From CAKUFA01 sp963627465 (GTDB taxonomy: Bacteria > Bacillota > Clostridia > Christensenellales > Aristaeellaceae): a DNA stretch of 39,874 bases. The translations under genes were made by a program, and so were the position numbers. The notes below the pieces were generated by a model that did not search any database, had not been told where the DNA came from, and saw only the letters and a list, made by a program, of their open reading frames with translations. This document shows, one piece after another, positions 32,549-39,874 of the stretch. Position 1 is the first letter of the stretch. Each line of letters begins with the position of its first letter. The stretch covers positions 1 to 39,874 of the forward strand of contig CAVGBO010000046.1 of NCBI GenBank assembly GCA_963627465.1. The letters are read 5' to 3'.

Positions 32549-35500
32549 ATGACGAGAGTGAACAAGAAGGAAGCTACCAAAGAACTGGCGGCAGGCGCAT
32601 CCAAGGTGCTGGAAAAGGCAAACAAGATGCGTGAGAGCGCCGATGCGCTGGTGAAGTCTCTGAAGAAGATGGAGACCCGCTTTAACAGAGAAGAAGAAGA
32701 ACGCGCAGCGCAGAAGCGCCGTGAGGAGCAGGAGAAGGTACTGTCTTCTCACTCCAAGGCGTTCACCATGCTGGATGAAGATGAGAAGGCTGCTGTAGAA
32801 GCGGCACGTGCTCAGGATGAAGCTGCCCGCAAGGCCAGTGCTGCTCCGAAGGCAGATGCAGCCCCTAAGGCTGAAGCTCCCAAGGAGGAAAAGCCGAAAG
32901 CGGATGCCCCCAAGGCCGAAGCAGTGAAGCCGGAAGCAAAGCCTGCGGCTAAGGCCGATGCAGCCCCCAAGGCTGATGCAGCCCCCAAGGCCGAAGCTCC
33001 TGCACAGAAGAAGGCGGAAGCTCCCCAGCAGGAAGAGAAACCTGCTGCAAAGTCCGCCCCCAAGGCGGAGGCTGCCCCGAAGGCTGACGCTGCTGCCAAA
33101 GCAGAGACGAAGCCCGCTGTGAAGGAAGAGCCTAAGGAAGAAGCACCCAAGAAGCCGGCCATCGGTCAGATTATTGCCCGCCCCGGTCAGCAGATTGTGC
33201 AGAAGCCTGTCGGTCTTGCTCCCAACGTGATCCGTCCGCCCATGCCGGCTCGTCAGGCACCTGCCGGTGCACAGGGCGGTGCTCGTCCTCAGGGACAGTA
33301 TGGCCGTCCTGCCAATGCCCAGGCCGGTGCGCCTCGTCCCCAGGGACAGTATGGCCGTCCTGCCAATCCCCAAGGCCAGTACGGCCGTCCCGCAAACCCC
33401 CAGGGACAGTATGGCCGTCCTGCCAATCCTCAAGGCCAGTACGGCCGTCCCGCAAACCCTCAGGGACAGTATGGTCGTCCTGCCAATGCTCAGGCTGGTG
33501 CGCCTCGTCCTCAGGGACAGTACGGTCGCCCTGCCGGTGGTGCTCAGGGTAGTGCCCGTCCTCAGGGTGGCTTCGGTCAGAATCGTCCTCAGGGCGGCTT
33601 TGGTCAGGGACGTCCCCAAGGCGGCATGAACCGTGGCGGCGGCATGAGCCGCAGCCGTGGTCCCGAACTGACTCCGCCTATGGAGAAGGAACGGGTTTCC
33701 AATTATGATCCCAACAAGAAGAACTACGTCCGTCAGCATGATCCGGAGCGTGTGACCCGCAACCGGAAGCAGATGGCTCGGGATAACTTCAACGGCTATG
33801 ATGATGATGTGATTCGCGGCGGCAAGCGTTCCCGCATTAAGAAGCCCTCTGCTCAGCAGATGATGGCACCGATTAAGATCGAGAACGCCTACATGGCTGG
33901 CGACACCATTGTTGTCCGTGACCTGTGCGAAAAGATCGGCAAGCCCTCCGGCGAAATCATCAAGAAGCTGTTCATGCTGGGCAATATGGCCACCATCAAC
34001 AGCGAAATCGATTTCGACACGGCACAGCTGGTTTGCTCCGATTTCGACATTACGTTGGAGAAGAAGCCTGAACAGACGGCTGAGGATGCCTTGGTGGCTG
34101 AGGACTTCGATGATGATGAAGAGAACCTGGTGGCACGTCCCCCGGTTGTCACCATCATGGGTCACGTTGACCACGGCAAGACCTCTCTGCTGGACTACAT
34201 CCGCAAGTCCCGTGTGACTGCAGGAGAAGCTGGCGGCATTACCCAGCACATTGGTGCTTACACGGTAGATGTGGGCGACCGTAGCATTACCTTCCTGGAT
34301 ACCCCTGGTCACGAAGCTTTCACCGCTATGCGTGCCCGCGGCACCCAGGCAACGGATATTGCCGTGCTGGTGGTAGCCGCCGATGATAGCGTCATGCCCC
34401 AGACCGTGGAATCCATCAACCATGCCAAGGCAGCCGAGGTGCCCATTATCGTTGCCATTAACAAGATGGATAAGCCTGCCGCCAATCCTGAAAAGGTGAA
34501 GCAGGATCTGACCAAGTACGGCGTTGTGTGCGAAGACTGGGGTGGCGACACCATTACCGTGCCTGTCAGTGCAATGACTGGCGATGGCGTGGATGAGCTG
34601 CTGGAAATGATCCTGCTGCAGGCTGACATGCTGCAGCTCCGTGCCAACCCCAACCGTCTTGGCCGTGGCGTCATCATTGAAGCCAAGCTGGACAAGGCTC
34701 GTGGACCCTTGGCTACCGTGCTGCTGCAGAACGGCACCCTTCACGTGGGGGACAACATCATTGCCGGTATGGCCGCAGGCCGTGTCCGTGCACTGATTAA
34801 TGACCGGGGCGAAAAGGTGCAGGAAGCTGGTCCGTCCATGCCTGTGGAAATCATGGGCCTTGATGAAGTGCCTGCTGCCGGTGATGAGCTGATCGCCGTA
34901 GGCGATGATCACCTGAGCCGTCAGGTGGCGCAGGAACGCCGGGATAAGCTGAAGGCATCCCGTGAGGCTACCATGGCCAAGGTGAGCATGGAGAATCTGT
35001 TCTCCTCTATCGAGGCTGGCAAGGTGACCACCCTGAACCTGATCATCAAGGCAGACGTGCAGGGTTCTGTGGAAGCTGTGAAGCAGGCTATGGAGAAGCT
35101 GTCCAACGACGAGGTAAAGGTACGTGTGCTCAACTCTGGTGCAGGCGCCATTACCAAGGACGATGTGAACCTGGCTGCTGCTTTCAATGCCATCATCATT
35201 GGCTTTAACATTCGCCCGGATGCATCCGCTCGTGAAACTGCAGAACGGGAAAAGGTAGATGTGCGCCTCTACACCGTTATCTACAAGGCCATTGAGGACA
35301 TGGAAAAGGCCATGAAGGGCATGCTGGAGCCGGAATACAAGGAAGTACTCCTGGGTCATGCCGAGGTGCGCAACGTGTTCAAGATCACCGGCGCAGGTAT
35401 CATTGCCGGCTGCTATGTAACGGACGGCAAGGTGCAGCGGAATGCACAGGTTCGCCTGCTGCGTGACAATGTGGTGGTGTTCGAAGGCAAGCTAAGCAGC

Positions 35501-35632
35501 CTGAAGCACCTGAAGGATGACGTGAAGGAGATGCGTGAGGGCTTCGAGTGCGGCATGAGCCTGGAAGGCCATAACGACATCAAGGAAGGCGACATCGTGG
35601 AATGCTACGTGATGGAGGAAATTCCGCGGTAA
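32549..35632 (+). CDS. infB: Translation initiation factor IF-2 with repeat-rich N-terminus
   Basis: This 1027-aa GTPase brings initiator tRNA to the 30S subunit. Residues ~1-60 are charged helix and ~60-215 are Ala/Lys/Glu/Pro low complexity. Residues ~235-375 are a Gln-Gly-Gln-Tyr-Gly-Arg-Pro repeat and a Gly/Arg tail. An IF2_N domain follows (~438-505). The G domain has GHVDHGKT (~538), the switch GGITQHIGA, DTPGHEAF, NKMD and SAM. The C-terminal domains include the domain 3 (~800-900) and IF2-C block ending near EGDIVECYV. It is longer than typical bacterial IF-2 because of the repeats. The ATG at 32549 is chosen; a TTG at 32528 is also in frame. The fifth gene of the operon. Confidence 0.97.
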   Translation: MTRVNKKEATKELAAGASKVLEKANKMRESADALVKSLKKMETRFNREEEERAAQKRREEQEKVLSSHSKAFTMLDEDEKAAVEAARAQDEAARKASAAPKADAAPKAEAPKEEKPKADAPKAEAVKPEAKPAAKADAAPKADAAPKAEAPAQKKAEAPQQEEKPAAKSAPKAEAAPKADAAAKAETKPAVKEEPKEEAPKKPAIGQIIARPGQQIVQKPVGLAPNVIRPPMPARQAPAGAQGGARPQGQYGRPANAQAGAPRPQGQYGRPANPQGQYGRPANPQGQYGRPANPQGQYGRPANPQGQYGRPANAQAGAPRPQGQYGRPAGGAQGSARPQGGFGQNRPQGGFGQGRPQGGMNRGGGMSRSRGPELTPPMEKERVSNYDPNKKNYVRQHDPERVTRNRKQMARDNFNGYDDDVIRGGKRSRIKKPSAQQMMAPIKIENAYMAGDTIVVRDLCEKIGKPSGEIIKKLFMLGNMATINSEIDFDTAQLVCSDFDITLEKKPEQTAEDALVAEDFDDDEENLVARPPVVTIMGHVDHGKTSLLDYIRKSRVTAGEAGGITQHIGAYTVDVGDRSITFLDTPGHEAFTAMRARGTQATDIAVLVVAADDSVMPQTVESINHAKAAEVPIIVAINKMDKPAANPEKVKQDLTKYGVVCEDWGGDTITVPVSAMTGDGVDELLEMILLQADMLQLRANPNRLGRGVIIEAKLDKARGPLATVLLQNGTLHVGDNIIAGMAAGRVRALINDRGEKVQEAGPSMPVEIMGLDEVPAAGDELIAVGDDHLSRQVAQERRDKLKASREATMAKVSMENLFSSIEAGKVTTLNLIIKADVQGSVEAVKQAMEKLSNDEVKVRVLNSGAGAITKDDVNLAAAFNAIIIGFNIRPDASARETAEREKVDVRLYTVIYKAIEDMEKAMKGMLEPEYKEVLLGHAEVRNVFKITGAGIIAGCYVTDGKVQRNAQVRLLRDNVVVFEGKLSSLKHLKDDVKEMREGFECGMSLEGHNDIKEGDIVECYVMEEIPR
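33341..33490 (+). repeat. Five tandem 30-bp units within infB
   Basis: Units alternate in two spellings: A (starts CAGGGACAGTATGG) at 33341, 33401 and 33461; B (starts CAAGGCCAGTACGG) at 33371 and 33431. All encode QGQYGRPANP or near it. The strict A-B-A-B-A order shows duplication as 60-bp blocks. Two more spaced copies flank the array. Confidence 0.92.
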
Positions 35633-35654
35633 GCAGCCGAAAACGGATATAGAG

Positions 35655-35693
35655 GCGAGGGAGGACGACCGACGCTGGCTCGCCCTCCCTCGC
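35655..35693 (+). promoter_or_regulatory. Hairpin between infB and rbfA
   Basis: GCGAGGGAGG (35655-35664) pairs perfectly with CCTCCCTCGC (35684-35693). It is followed by TTGGATTTTGG, not a clean T-run, so it may be a leaky terminator, a processing site or a stability element dividing the operon. Confidence 0.55.
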
Positions 35694-35730
35694 TTGGATT
35701 TTGGGGCATGTTCCCATGGAAAGGATCAAC

Positions 35731-36120
35731 ATGAGTTATCAGAGAATTGACCGTATTTCCGAAGAAGTTCGCCGGGAAGTGGATCGCATCATTCGGGAGG
35801 AATTGAACGACCCCCGTATTAGCGGCACCTTTTCCGTGACCCGGGCAGAAGTGACCCGTGACCTGCGCTATGCAAAGATTTATGTCAGCGTGCTGGAAGA
35901 TGATAAGCGGGATGACCTGATGAAGGCACTGAAGAGCGCTTCCGGCTACATCCGCCGTGCCCTGGGCAAGCAGATGCTGATTCGCTACAGCCCGGAAATG
36001 AGCTTTGTCAGCGATCAGAACATTGCCTATGGCGTGCACATTGCCAAGGTGCTGGCGGATGCACAGAAGTCGGAAGGGACTGACGAACATGGAACGGAAG
36101 AACACGAAACTGAAGCGTGA
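35731..36120 (+). CDS. rbfA: 30S ribosome-binding factor RbfA
   Basis: This 129-aa cold-shock-type ribosome maturation factor shows RIDRISEEVRREVDRIIREELNDPRI at the start and YAKIYVSVLEDD plus ALKSASGYIRRALGKQM, the KH-type RbfA core. The start at 35731 has AAAGGA seven bases upstream; a TTG at 35701 is in frame but unlikely. The acidic C-terminus (GTDEHGTEEHETEA) overlaps the next gene by 32 bases, so translation is probably coupled. Confidence 0.94.
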   Translation: MSYQRIDRISEEVRREVDRIIREELNDPRISGTFSVTRAEVTRDLRYAKIYVSVLEDDKRDDLMKALKSASGYIRRALGKQMLIRYSPEMSFVSDQNIAYGVHIAKVLADAQKSEGTDEHGTEEHETEA

Positions 36121-37090
36121 CCCGGAGGCGGTTGCTCAGGTGATACTGCCTGCGAAAACCATTGCCCTGTGTTCCCACGTGAACCCGGATGGGGACACCA
36201 TCGGCAGCACCTTGGCACTTCGGCTGGGCCTTCAGCAGTTGGGCAAGCAGGTGGAAGTCTTCTGTCAGGACAAAATACCGGACAACTTGTCCTTTATGAC
36301 AGGGGCAGATGCTTACCTGACAGCGGACAAGGCTGCCTCCCATTATGACCTGACCATTGCCGTGGATGCGGCGGATGGCGCACGGCTGGGCACCAGTGAA
36401 GTGCTGCTGAAGCGTGCCGACCACACAGCACAGGTGGATCATCACGGTACAAACCCCTGCTATGCGGAGCACAATGATATTGACCCGGATGCCTCGGCAA
36501 CGGCACTGCTCATCCGTGAATTGCTGGATCTGCTCCATGTGACCATCACCCGGGAAATCGCCATGTGCCTGTATTGCGGCATTTCAACGGATACGGGGAA
36601 CTTCGCCTTCACCAACACCACGCCGGAGGCCTTCCGCACGGCGGCGGATCTGCTGGAAATGTGCGATTTGCCCTTGGCCAAGATGAACCGGATTCTGTTC
36701 CAGCAGCGGAGCAAGGCGCAGACCTTGCTGATTGGCCGGGCTCTGGATACCATGACCTTTGAGGCAGGGGGACGCATTGCGGTCATTGCCCTGACGCAGA
36801 AGGACATGGAGGACTGCGGTGCTTTGCCGGAGCATACGGAAACCATCGTGAATTACGGCCTGAATGTAGAGGGTGCAAAGTTTGCCGTAATGGCAAGGGA
36901 GCTTGACAGCGAGCATACCAAGTTTTCTTTGCGTGCTGTTGAGCCCTATACGGTGGACAATGTGGCCAAGATGATGGGTGGCGGCGGCCATGAGCTGGCA
37001 GCAGGGTGTACCATCAATGCACCTCTGCAGGTGGCAGTGAGCCGGGTTGTGGCAGCCATGAAAGATGAAATGAACGGAGCTACTGCATGA
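36089..37090 (+). CDS. nrnA: DHH-family NrnA nano-RNase / pAp phosphatase
   Basis: This 333-aa DHH phosphoesterase degrades nanoRNA and dephosphorylates 3'-phosphoadenosine 5'-phosphate. It has the metal motifs SHVNPDGDTIGS (~29-40), AVDAADGAR, VDHHGTN (the DHH motif, ~117-123) and a TDTGNF block. The C-terminal DHHA1 domain ends with GGGGHELAAG. ATG at 36089 after GGAAGGG ten bases upstream, within rbfA; longer starts at 36005 are unlikely. It overlaps truB by four bases (ATGA). This is the usual Firmicutes position, between rbfA and truB. Confidence 0.95.
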   Translation: MERKNTKLKRDPEAVAQVILPAKTIALCSHVNPDGDTIGSTLALRLGLQQLGKQVEVFCQDKIPDNLSFMTGADAYLTADKAASHYDLTIAVDAADGARLGTSEVLLKRADHTAQVDHHGTNPCYAEHNDIDPDASATALLIRELLDLLHVTITREIAMCLYCGISTDTGNFAFTNTTPEAFRTAADLLEMCDLPLAKMNRILFQQRSKAQTLLIGRALDTMTFEAGGRIAVIALTQKDMEDCGALPEHTETIVNYGLNVEGAKFAVMARELDSEHTKFSLRAVEPYTVDNVAKMMGGGGHELAAGCTINAPLQVAVSRVVAAMKDEMNGATA

Positions 37091-37986
37091 ACGGATTCCT
37101 GAACATTCTGAAGCCACCGGGAATGACTTCGGCTGCCGTGGTTGGCCGTCTGCGTCGCCTGACGGGGGAAAAGCGGATCGGCCATGCCGGAACGCTGGAT
37201 CCTGAAGCGGCCGGCGTGCTGCCCATCATGATCGGCAAGGCTGCCCGTTTGTTTGATTACCTGGTGGATAAGGAAAAAACCTACGTTGCCGAGGTTGCCT
37301 TCGGCGCAGCGACGGATACCCAGGATGCTACCGGCAAGGTGATTGCCGTGGGGGATCACTATCCCACACGGGAGCAGGTGGAAAAGGCTGCTCAGGCCCT
37401 GACGGGGGACATTTGGCAGCAGCCCAGTGCCTATTCCGCCATCAAAAAGGACGGAACGCCCCTGTATGCCCTTGCCCGAAAAGGCGAGGAGGTAGACGTC
37501 CCCAAACGGCTGGTGCATGTGGAAAGCATTCAGGTGGGGGAGGAACAGCCGGAGCATGGCTTCTTGCTGACCATTCACTGCGGCCGGGGGACGTATATTC
37601 GTTCCATCTGCCATGACATGGGGCAAATGCTGGATTGCCCTGCGCACATGCGCTTCTTGCTTCGTGCTCAAAGCGGTGCATTCGACCTAGAGACGGCCAT
37701 GACTCTGGAGGAAGCGGAGGCACTTGCAGCAGAAGGTAAGTTGGCAGAGCACCTGATTCCCTTGGATGCACCCATTGGGCATATGCCGAAGGTGGATGTG
37801 CCGGCATCCCTTCATAAGCGTGTGGTCAACGGAGCGAAACTGCCCATTCTTCCCGGCACGCCGGAAGAAGGCAAGCCTGTGCGAGTGTATGCCCAGGGGT
37901 CGTTTTGGGGCATTGCGGTTCGGGAAGGCAAGGAACTTTGCTGGCGTGCATTGCTGGCACCGGAAGGGGAGGGAACACACCCATGA
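37087..37986 (+). CDS. truB: tRNA pseudouridine-55 synthase TruB
   Basis: This 299-aa enzyme makes pseudouridine 55 in the T loop of tRNAs. The catalytic Asp is in HAGTLDPEAAG (~39); GFLNILKPPGMTS at the start, YVAEVAFGAATDTQD, QQPSAYSAIKKDG and RGTYIRSICHDMG are all TruB blocks. The C-terminal PUA-like part is present (~235-299). It begins at the ATGA overlap with nrnA and ends with an ATGA overlap into ribF. Confidence 0.97.
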   Translation: MNGFLNILKPPGMTSAAVVGRLRRLTGEKRIGHAGTLDPEAAGVLPIMIGKAARLFDYLVDKEKTYVAEVAFGAATDTQDATGKVIAVGDHYPTREQVEKAAQALTGDIWQQPSAYSAIKKDGTPLYALARKGEEVDVPKRLVHVESIQVGEEQPEHGFLLTIHCGRGTYIRSICHDMGQMLDCPAHMRFLLRAQSGAFDLETAMTLEEAEALAAEGKLAEHLIPLDAPIGHMPKVDVPASLHKRVVNGAKLPILPGTPEEGKPVRVYAQGSFWGIAVREGKELCWRALLAPEGEGTHP

Positions 37987-38900
37987 AAATTCTGCGTGAT
38001 CCTGCAAATACATCGCCCTGCGTGCTGGTGCTGGGCACCTTTGACGGAGTGCATCGGGGGCATCAAGCCTTGCTGATGGCAGGTAACGATCTGGCGGAAA
38101 AATATCACCTGCCTTTGAACGTGTGCACCTTTGAGCCCCATCCTTTGCAGGTGCTTCGGCCTGAAGTGGCACCGCCGCTGCTGACCACCCTGCCGGAGCG
38201 GGCAGCACTGATGGCTGGCTTCGGGGTGGAAAATCTCTGCGTGACCACCTTCACCAAGCAAGTGGCCGCCCAGGAGCCGGAAGCCTACTTGCAGGATTTG
38301 TTTGAGCGTTATCACCCGAAGGCACTGGTGTGCGGATTTAATCACACCTTCGGTGCTTATGGCCGGGGGAATGGAGACACGATTCGCCAGTGGTGCGCCG
38401 CCCACGACTGTGAGGCGGTCATTGTGCCTAACGTGGTGCTGGATGGTGCTACGGTCAGCTCCACCCGCATCCGTGGATTGCTGGAGGCAGGCCAAATTAC
38501 GGAGGCCACTCGGCTGATGGGGCACTGGTATACCATGAGCGGCAGGGTCATGGACGGAAAACACATCGGCCGCACCATGGGCTATCCCACGGCCAACATG
38601 GAGCCGCCCAAAGGCAAGGTTTTTCCTGCCTACGGGGTGTACGCCTGCTACCTGACGGCGGAGGAAAAGATCTATCCGGCGGTGGTGAATGTGGGGCGGC
38701 ATCCGACCTTACCCGAAGGCAACATTACCGTTGAGGCGCATGTGCTGGACGCCTGCCTGATGCTTTATGGCAAGAAGATTCGGCTGGACTTCCTGCGCTT
38801 CCAGCGTCCGGAGCATCTTTTTTCCGGCGTGGAAGAACTGAAAGCCCAGATTACTCGGGACGCTGCGGACGCAAAGGCTTATTTCGATTCGCTGCGGTAA
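37983..38900 (+). CDS. ribF: Bifunctional riboflavin kinase / FAD synthetase RibF
   Basis: This 305-aa enzyme makes FMN then FAD from riboflavin. The N-terminal adenylyltransferase domain has LGTFDGVHRGHQALL (~16-30), EPHP and FNHTFGAYGRG, with SSTRIRGLL. The C-terminal kinase domain has GRTMGYPTANM (~196-206), YGVYACY and VEAHVLD. Length is normal. It starts by overlapping truB and is the last gene of the operon; no strong terminator follows immediately. Confidence 0.96.
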   Translation: MKILRDPANTSPCVLVLGTFDGVHRGHQALLMAGNDLAEKYHLPLNVCTFEPHPLQVLRPEVAPPLLTTLPERAALMAGFGVENLCVTTFTKQVAAQEPEAYLQDLFERYHPKALVCGFNHTFGAYGRGNGDTIRQWCAAHDCEAVIVPNVVLDGATVSSTRIRGLLEAGQITEATRLMGHWYTMSGRVMDGKHIGRTMGYPTANMEPPKGKVFPAYGVYACYLTAEEKIYPAVVNVGRHPTLPEGNITVEAHVLDACLMLYGKKIRLDFLRFQRPEHLFSGVEELKAQITRDAADAKAYFDSLR

Positions 38901-38926
38901 ACAGTTCGGCAGGATATAGCCAAGAA

Positions 38927-38980
38927 TGAACAGACCCTTTCAGCCCCTTCATGGAAACCTGTTTACTTCTTTTGCAATGA
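38927..38980 (+). terminator. Possible weak terminator after ribF
   Basis: GAACAG (38928-38933) can pair with CTGTTT around 38960-38965, with inner TTTC/GAAA pairing, followed by ACTTCTTTT. The stem is interrupted and the loop is large. Confidence 0.35.
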
Positions 38981-39064
38981 TCCCCTTTCGGCTTGCATGG
39001 GATAGGGGACGGATGTGCGTGAGCAAAGATACAAAGAAGTTTTCGTGAAGGGCAAAAAAAGGGG

Positions 39065-39093
39065 TTGACAATTCGGAAAGGTTCTGCTATAAT
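39065..39093 (+). promoter_or_regulatory. Consensus sigma-A promoter of tRNA-Val
   Basis: TTGACA (39065-39070) and TATAAT (39088-39093) are both perfect and exactly 17 bases apart, with TGC before the -10. A strong promoter of this kind suits a tRNA gene. Confidence 0.93.
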
Positions 39094-39132
39094 TACTTAT
39101 GTTGTCGAGAGACATGATGAATCTTGACACAT

Positions 39133-39205
39133 GGTCGCATGGCTCAGTTGGTAGAGCACTTCGTTCACATCGAAGGGGTCACAGGTTCGAGTCCTGTTGC
39201 GACCA
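39133..39205 (+). tRNA. tRNA-Val (anticodon CAC)
   Basis: The 73-nt cloverleaf folds: acceptor GGTCGCA/TGCGACC, D arm GCTC/GAGC, anticodon stem CTTCG/CGAAG around TTCACAT (anticodon CAC, reading GUG) and T arm ACAGG/CCTGT around TTCGAGT. Discriminator is A; CCA is not encoded and would be added by the CCA enzyme. Confidence 0.95.
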
Positions 39206-39211
39206 CATTCG

Positions 39212-39240
39212 CCTGGCAAGCTTGCTTGTCAGGTTTTTTT
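39212..39240 (+). terminator. Rho-independent terminator of tRNA-Val
   Basis: CCTGGCAAG pairs with CTTGTCAGG (one G-T pair) around a short loop, followed by seven T. Confidence 0.88.
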
Positions 39241-39279
39241 CTTACACTACTCTACCTTGTTCGAAAGGACGTGAACCTC

Positions 39280-39513
39280 ATGGCGAAATTCATCTCTCGT
39301 GAAAAACTCAGCAAGAAAGCTCGAAAAGAGCTGGACAATCAAAGTCGAACGACCTGGGCTTTCTCCCCGGTAACCAAGAAGGTTGAAAGCAAAAAGCTTT
39401 ACAACAGAAAAAGGGCACAGCGCCTGAATCGAGATGATTCCAGTGCTGTGCCTTTTCCTTTCCCTATACCGCTGCACCGAGCAACCGGTCGGCAGCCGGC
39501 TGGAAGCAAATGA
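39280..39513 (+). CDS. Small basic protein, unknown function, probably altered C-terminus
   Basis: This 77-aa protein begins MAKFISREKLSKKARKELD, then TTWAFSPVTKKVESKKLYNRKRAQR, a basic Lys/Arg-rich pattern that resembles small conserved proteins of Clostridia, although I cannot name a family. AAAGGA lies before the ATG. The last ~25 residues (after RLNRDDSSA) are Pro-rich and unlike the rest; here the frame passes through a GGCACAGC/GCTGTGCC hairpin with T-run and then antisense through a recombinase remnant. The original end may have been lost. It is cotranscribed with or close to tRNA-Val. Confidence 0.6.
   Translation: MAKFISREKLSKKARKELDNQSRTTWAFSPVTKKVESKKLYNRKRAQRLNRDDSSAVPFPFPIPLHRATGRQPAGSK
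39411..39461 (+). terminator. Terminator-like hairpin inside the 3' end of the small gene
   Basis: GGCACAGC pairs with GCTGTGCC, followed by TTTTCCTTT. It lies about 50 bases before the small gene's stop codon, suggesting that the reading frame past it is a later fusion. Confidence 0.55.
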
Positions 39514-39610
39514 CGATGTTGTACCCTTCACCCACATCCACCCGGTCAATCAGGCTGCCAATAATCATACCTTGCCATCCCGCCATTCCCTTTTGCAAGT
39601 GTCGCCGAGA
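39464..39610 (-). pseudogene. Remnant of a site-specific recombinase C-terminus
   Basis: On the minus strand a frame of about 49 codons runs from a TAG near 39610 to the TAG at 39464. It includes IIGSLIDRVDVGEGYNIVI and ends in a short hydrophobic tail, which resembles the C-terminal end of large serine recombinases (a LIxRVxV-Gly-Tyr pattern). No catalytic domain is present, so it is a fragment. The family call rests on a short match. Confidence 0.4.
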
Positions 39611-39657
39611 TGAGGCCTAATAGAAGCAGATGATGCAGAAGAACTCGAAGCTTCTAG

Positions 39658-39686
39658 TTGTGCATCTTGTTTGGCTATGGTATAAT
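39658..39686 (+). promoter_or_regulatory. Sigma-A promoter of the right-edge methyltransferase gene
   Basis: TTGTGC (39658-39663) and TATAAT (39681-39686) are 17 bases apart, with a TG extension (ATGGTATAAT). Confidence 0.8.
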
Positions 39687-39721
39687 CCATGATGTGCTTA
39701 TGAAAGGAAGGGCTTCCTCTC

Positions 39722-39874
39722 GTGGAAAAACTGATCGACATCAGCAGCTACCCGGTCCGGCAGGTGCTGGATGTGCTGCTTCAAGATAAAACAACGAAAA
39801 AGAACATCATATGGGCGACCGACACTTACGAGGAGCTAGGTGAAGCATTCACGGACAAGGTGCAGCTGGACGCA
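39722..39874 (+). CDS. Probable adenine-specific DNA methyltransferase (3' end cut by window)
   Basis: The first 51 codons of a gene that continues past the window. The GTG start follows AAGGAAGGG by about ten bases. The visible DKTTKKNIIWATDTYEELG pattern matches the N-terminus of restriction-type adenine DNA methyltransferases, in which such a short block precedes the catalytic domain. The catalytic NPPY motif is not in view, so the call is by resemblance. It lies next to a recombinase remnant and a tRNA, as in a genomic island. Confidence 0.6.
   Translation, partial: MEKLIDISSYPVRQVLDVLLQDKTTKKNIIWATDTYEELGEAFTDKVQLDA

Noticed and set aside
33265..33660. Tandem repeats considered as a CRISPR array
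   Set aside because: The units are directly adjacent without spacers, stay in frame and encode a low-complexity part of IF-2.

Overview
The window looks like a chromosome segment of a Gram-positive, anaerobic gut or rumen Clostridia. The evidence is Firmicutes-type gene order (rimP-nusA-rnpM-ylxQ-infB-rbfA-nrnA-truB-ribF), strong AGGAGG ribosome binding sites, sigma-A promoters often with an extended TG before the -10, GC-rich hairpin/T-run terminators, a PflX-type radical SAM enzyme, an AgrC/AgrA-like two-component system and secreted glycosidases. The short secreted leaders ending in alanine-rich cleavage sites resemble those of Christensenellales, but this placement is a guess.

Layout. 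1-2410: three tightly coupled genes of unknown function (one cut by the window edge, one with a TerB-like region, one with a glycine-zipper hydrophobic core between predicted helical regions), closed by a terminator. 2447-6403: a minus-strand, circularly permuted GH3 glycosidase with a membrane anchor, divergent from a small four-helix membrane protein. 6451-12183: a hexuronate unit made of a large inverted repeat, a cytoplasmic GH2 enzyme, a GPH-family sugar symporter, mannonate dehydratase and an SDR-type mannonate/fructuronate oxidoreductase. Together they would import and cut glucuronides and feed glucuronate to 2-keto-3-deoxygluconate. 12202-21063: secreted and surface functions, namely a secreted protein, UDP-galactopyranose mutase, a LytTR response regulator with its GHKL kinase, a secreted canonical GH3, a SurA/PrsA-like lipoprotein and a family 2 glycosyltransferase. 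21141-22834: an unknown protein and a PflX-like radical SAM protein.

22839-27897 is a minus-strand block: HEAT-like protein, Hsp33, methyltransferase, DUF624 membrane protein, zinc/manganese-type binding protein and a hypothetical. It diverges from dnaA across 538 non-coding bases that hold DnaA-box-like sites, an AT-rich perfect palindrome and a dnaA promoter, so this is a candidate replication origin or dnaA autoregulation region. Unusually, dnaA is followed not by dnaN but by the rimP-infB-ribF translation/RNA operon, which has its own promoter and a roughly 250-nt structured leader.

The right end (39065-39874) looks like the edge of an accessory region: tRNA-Val(CAC) with a consensus promoter, a small conserved-looking gene whose 3' end runs into a probable serine-recombinase remnant, and the start of a probable adenine-specific DNA methyltransferase cut by the window edge.
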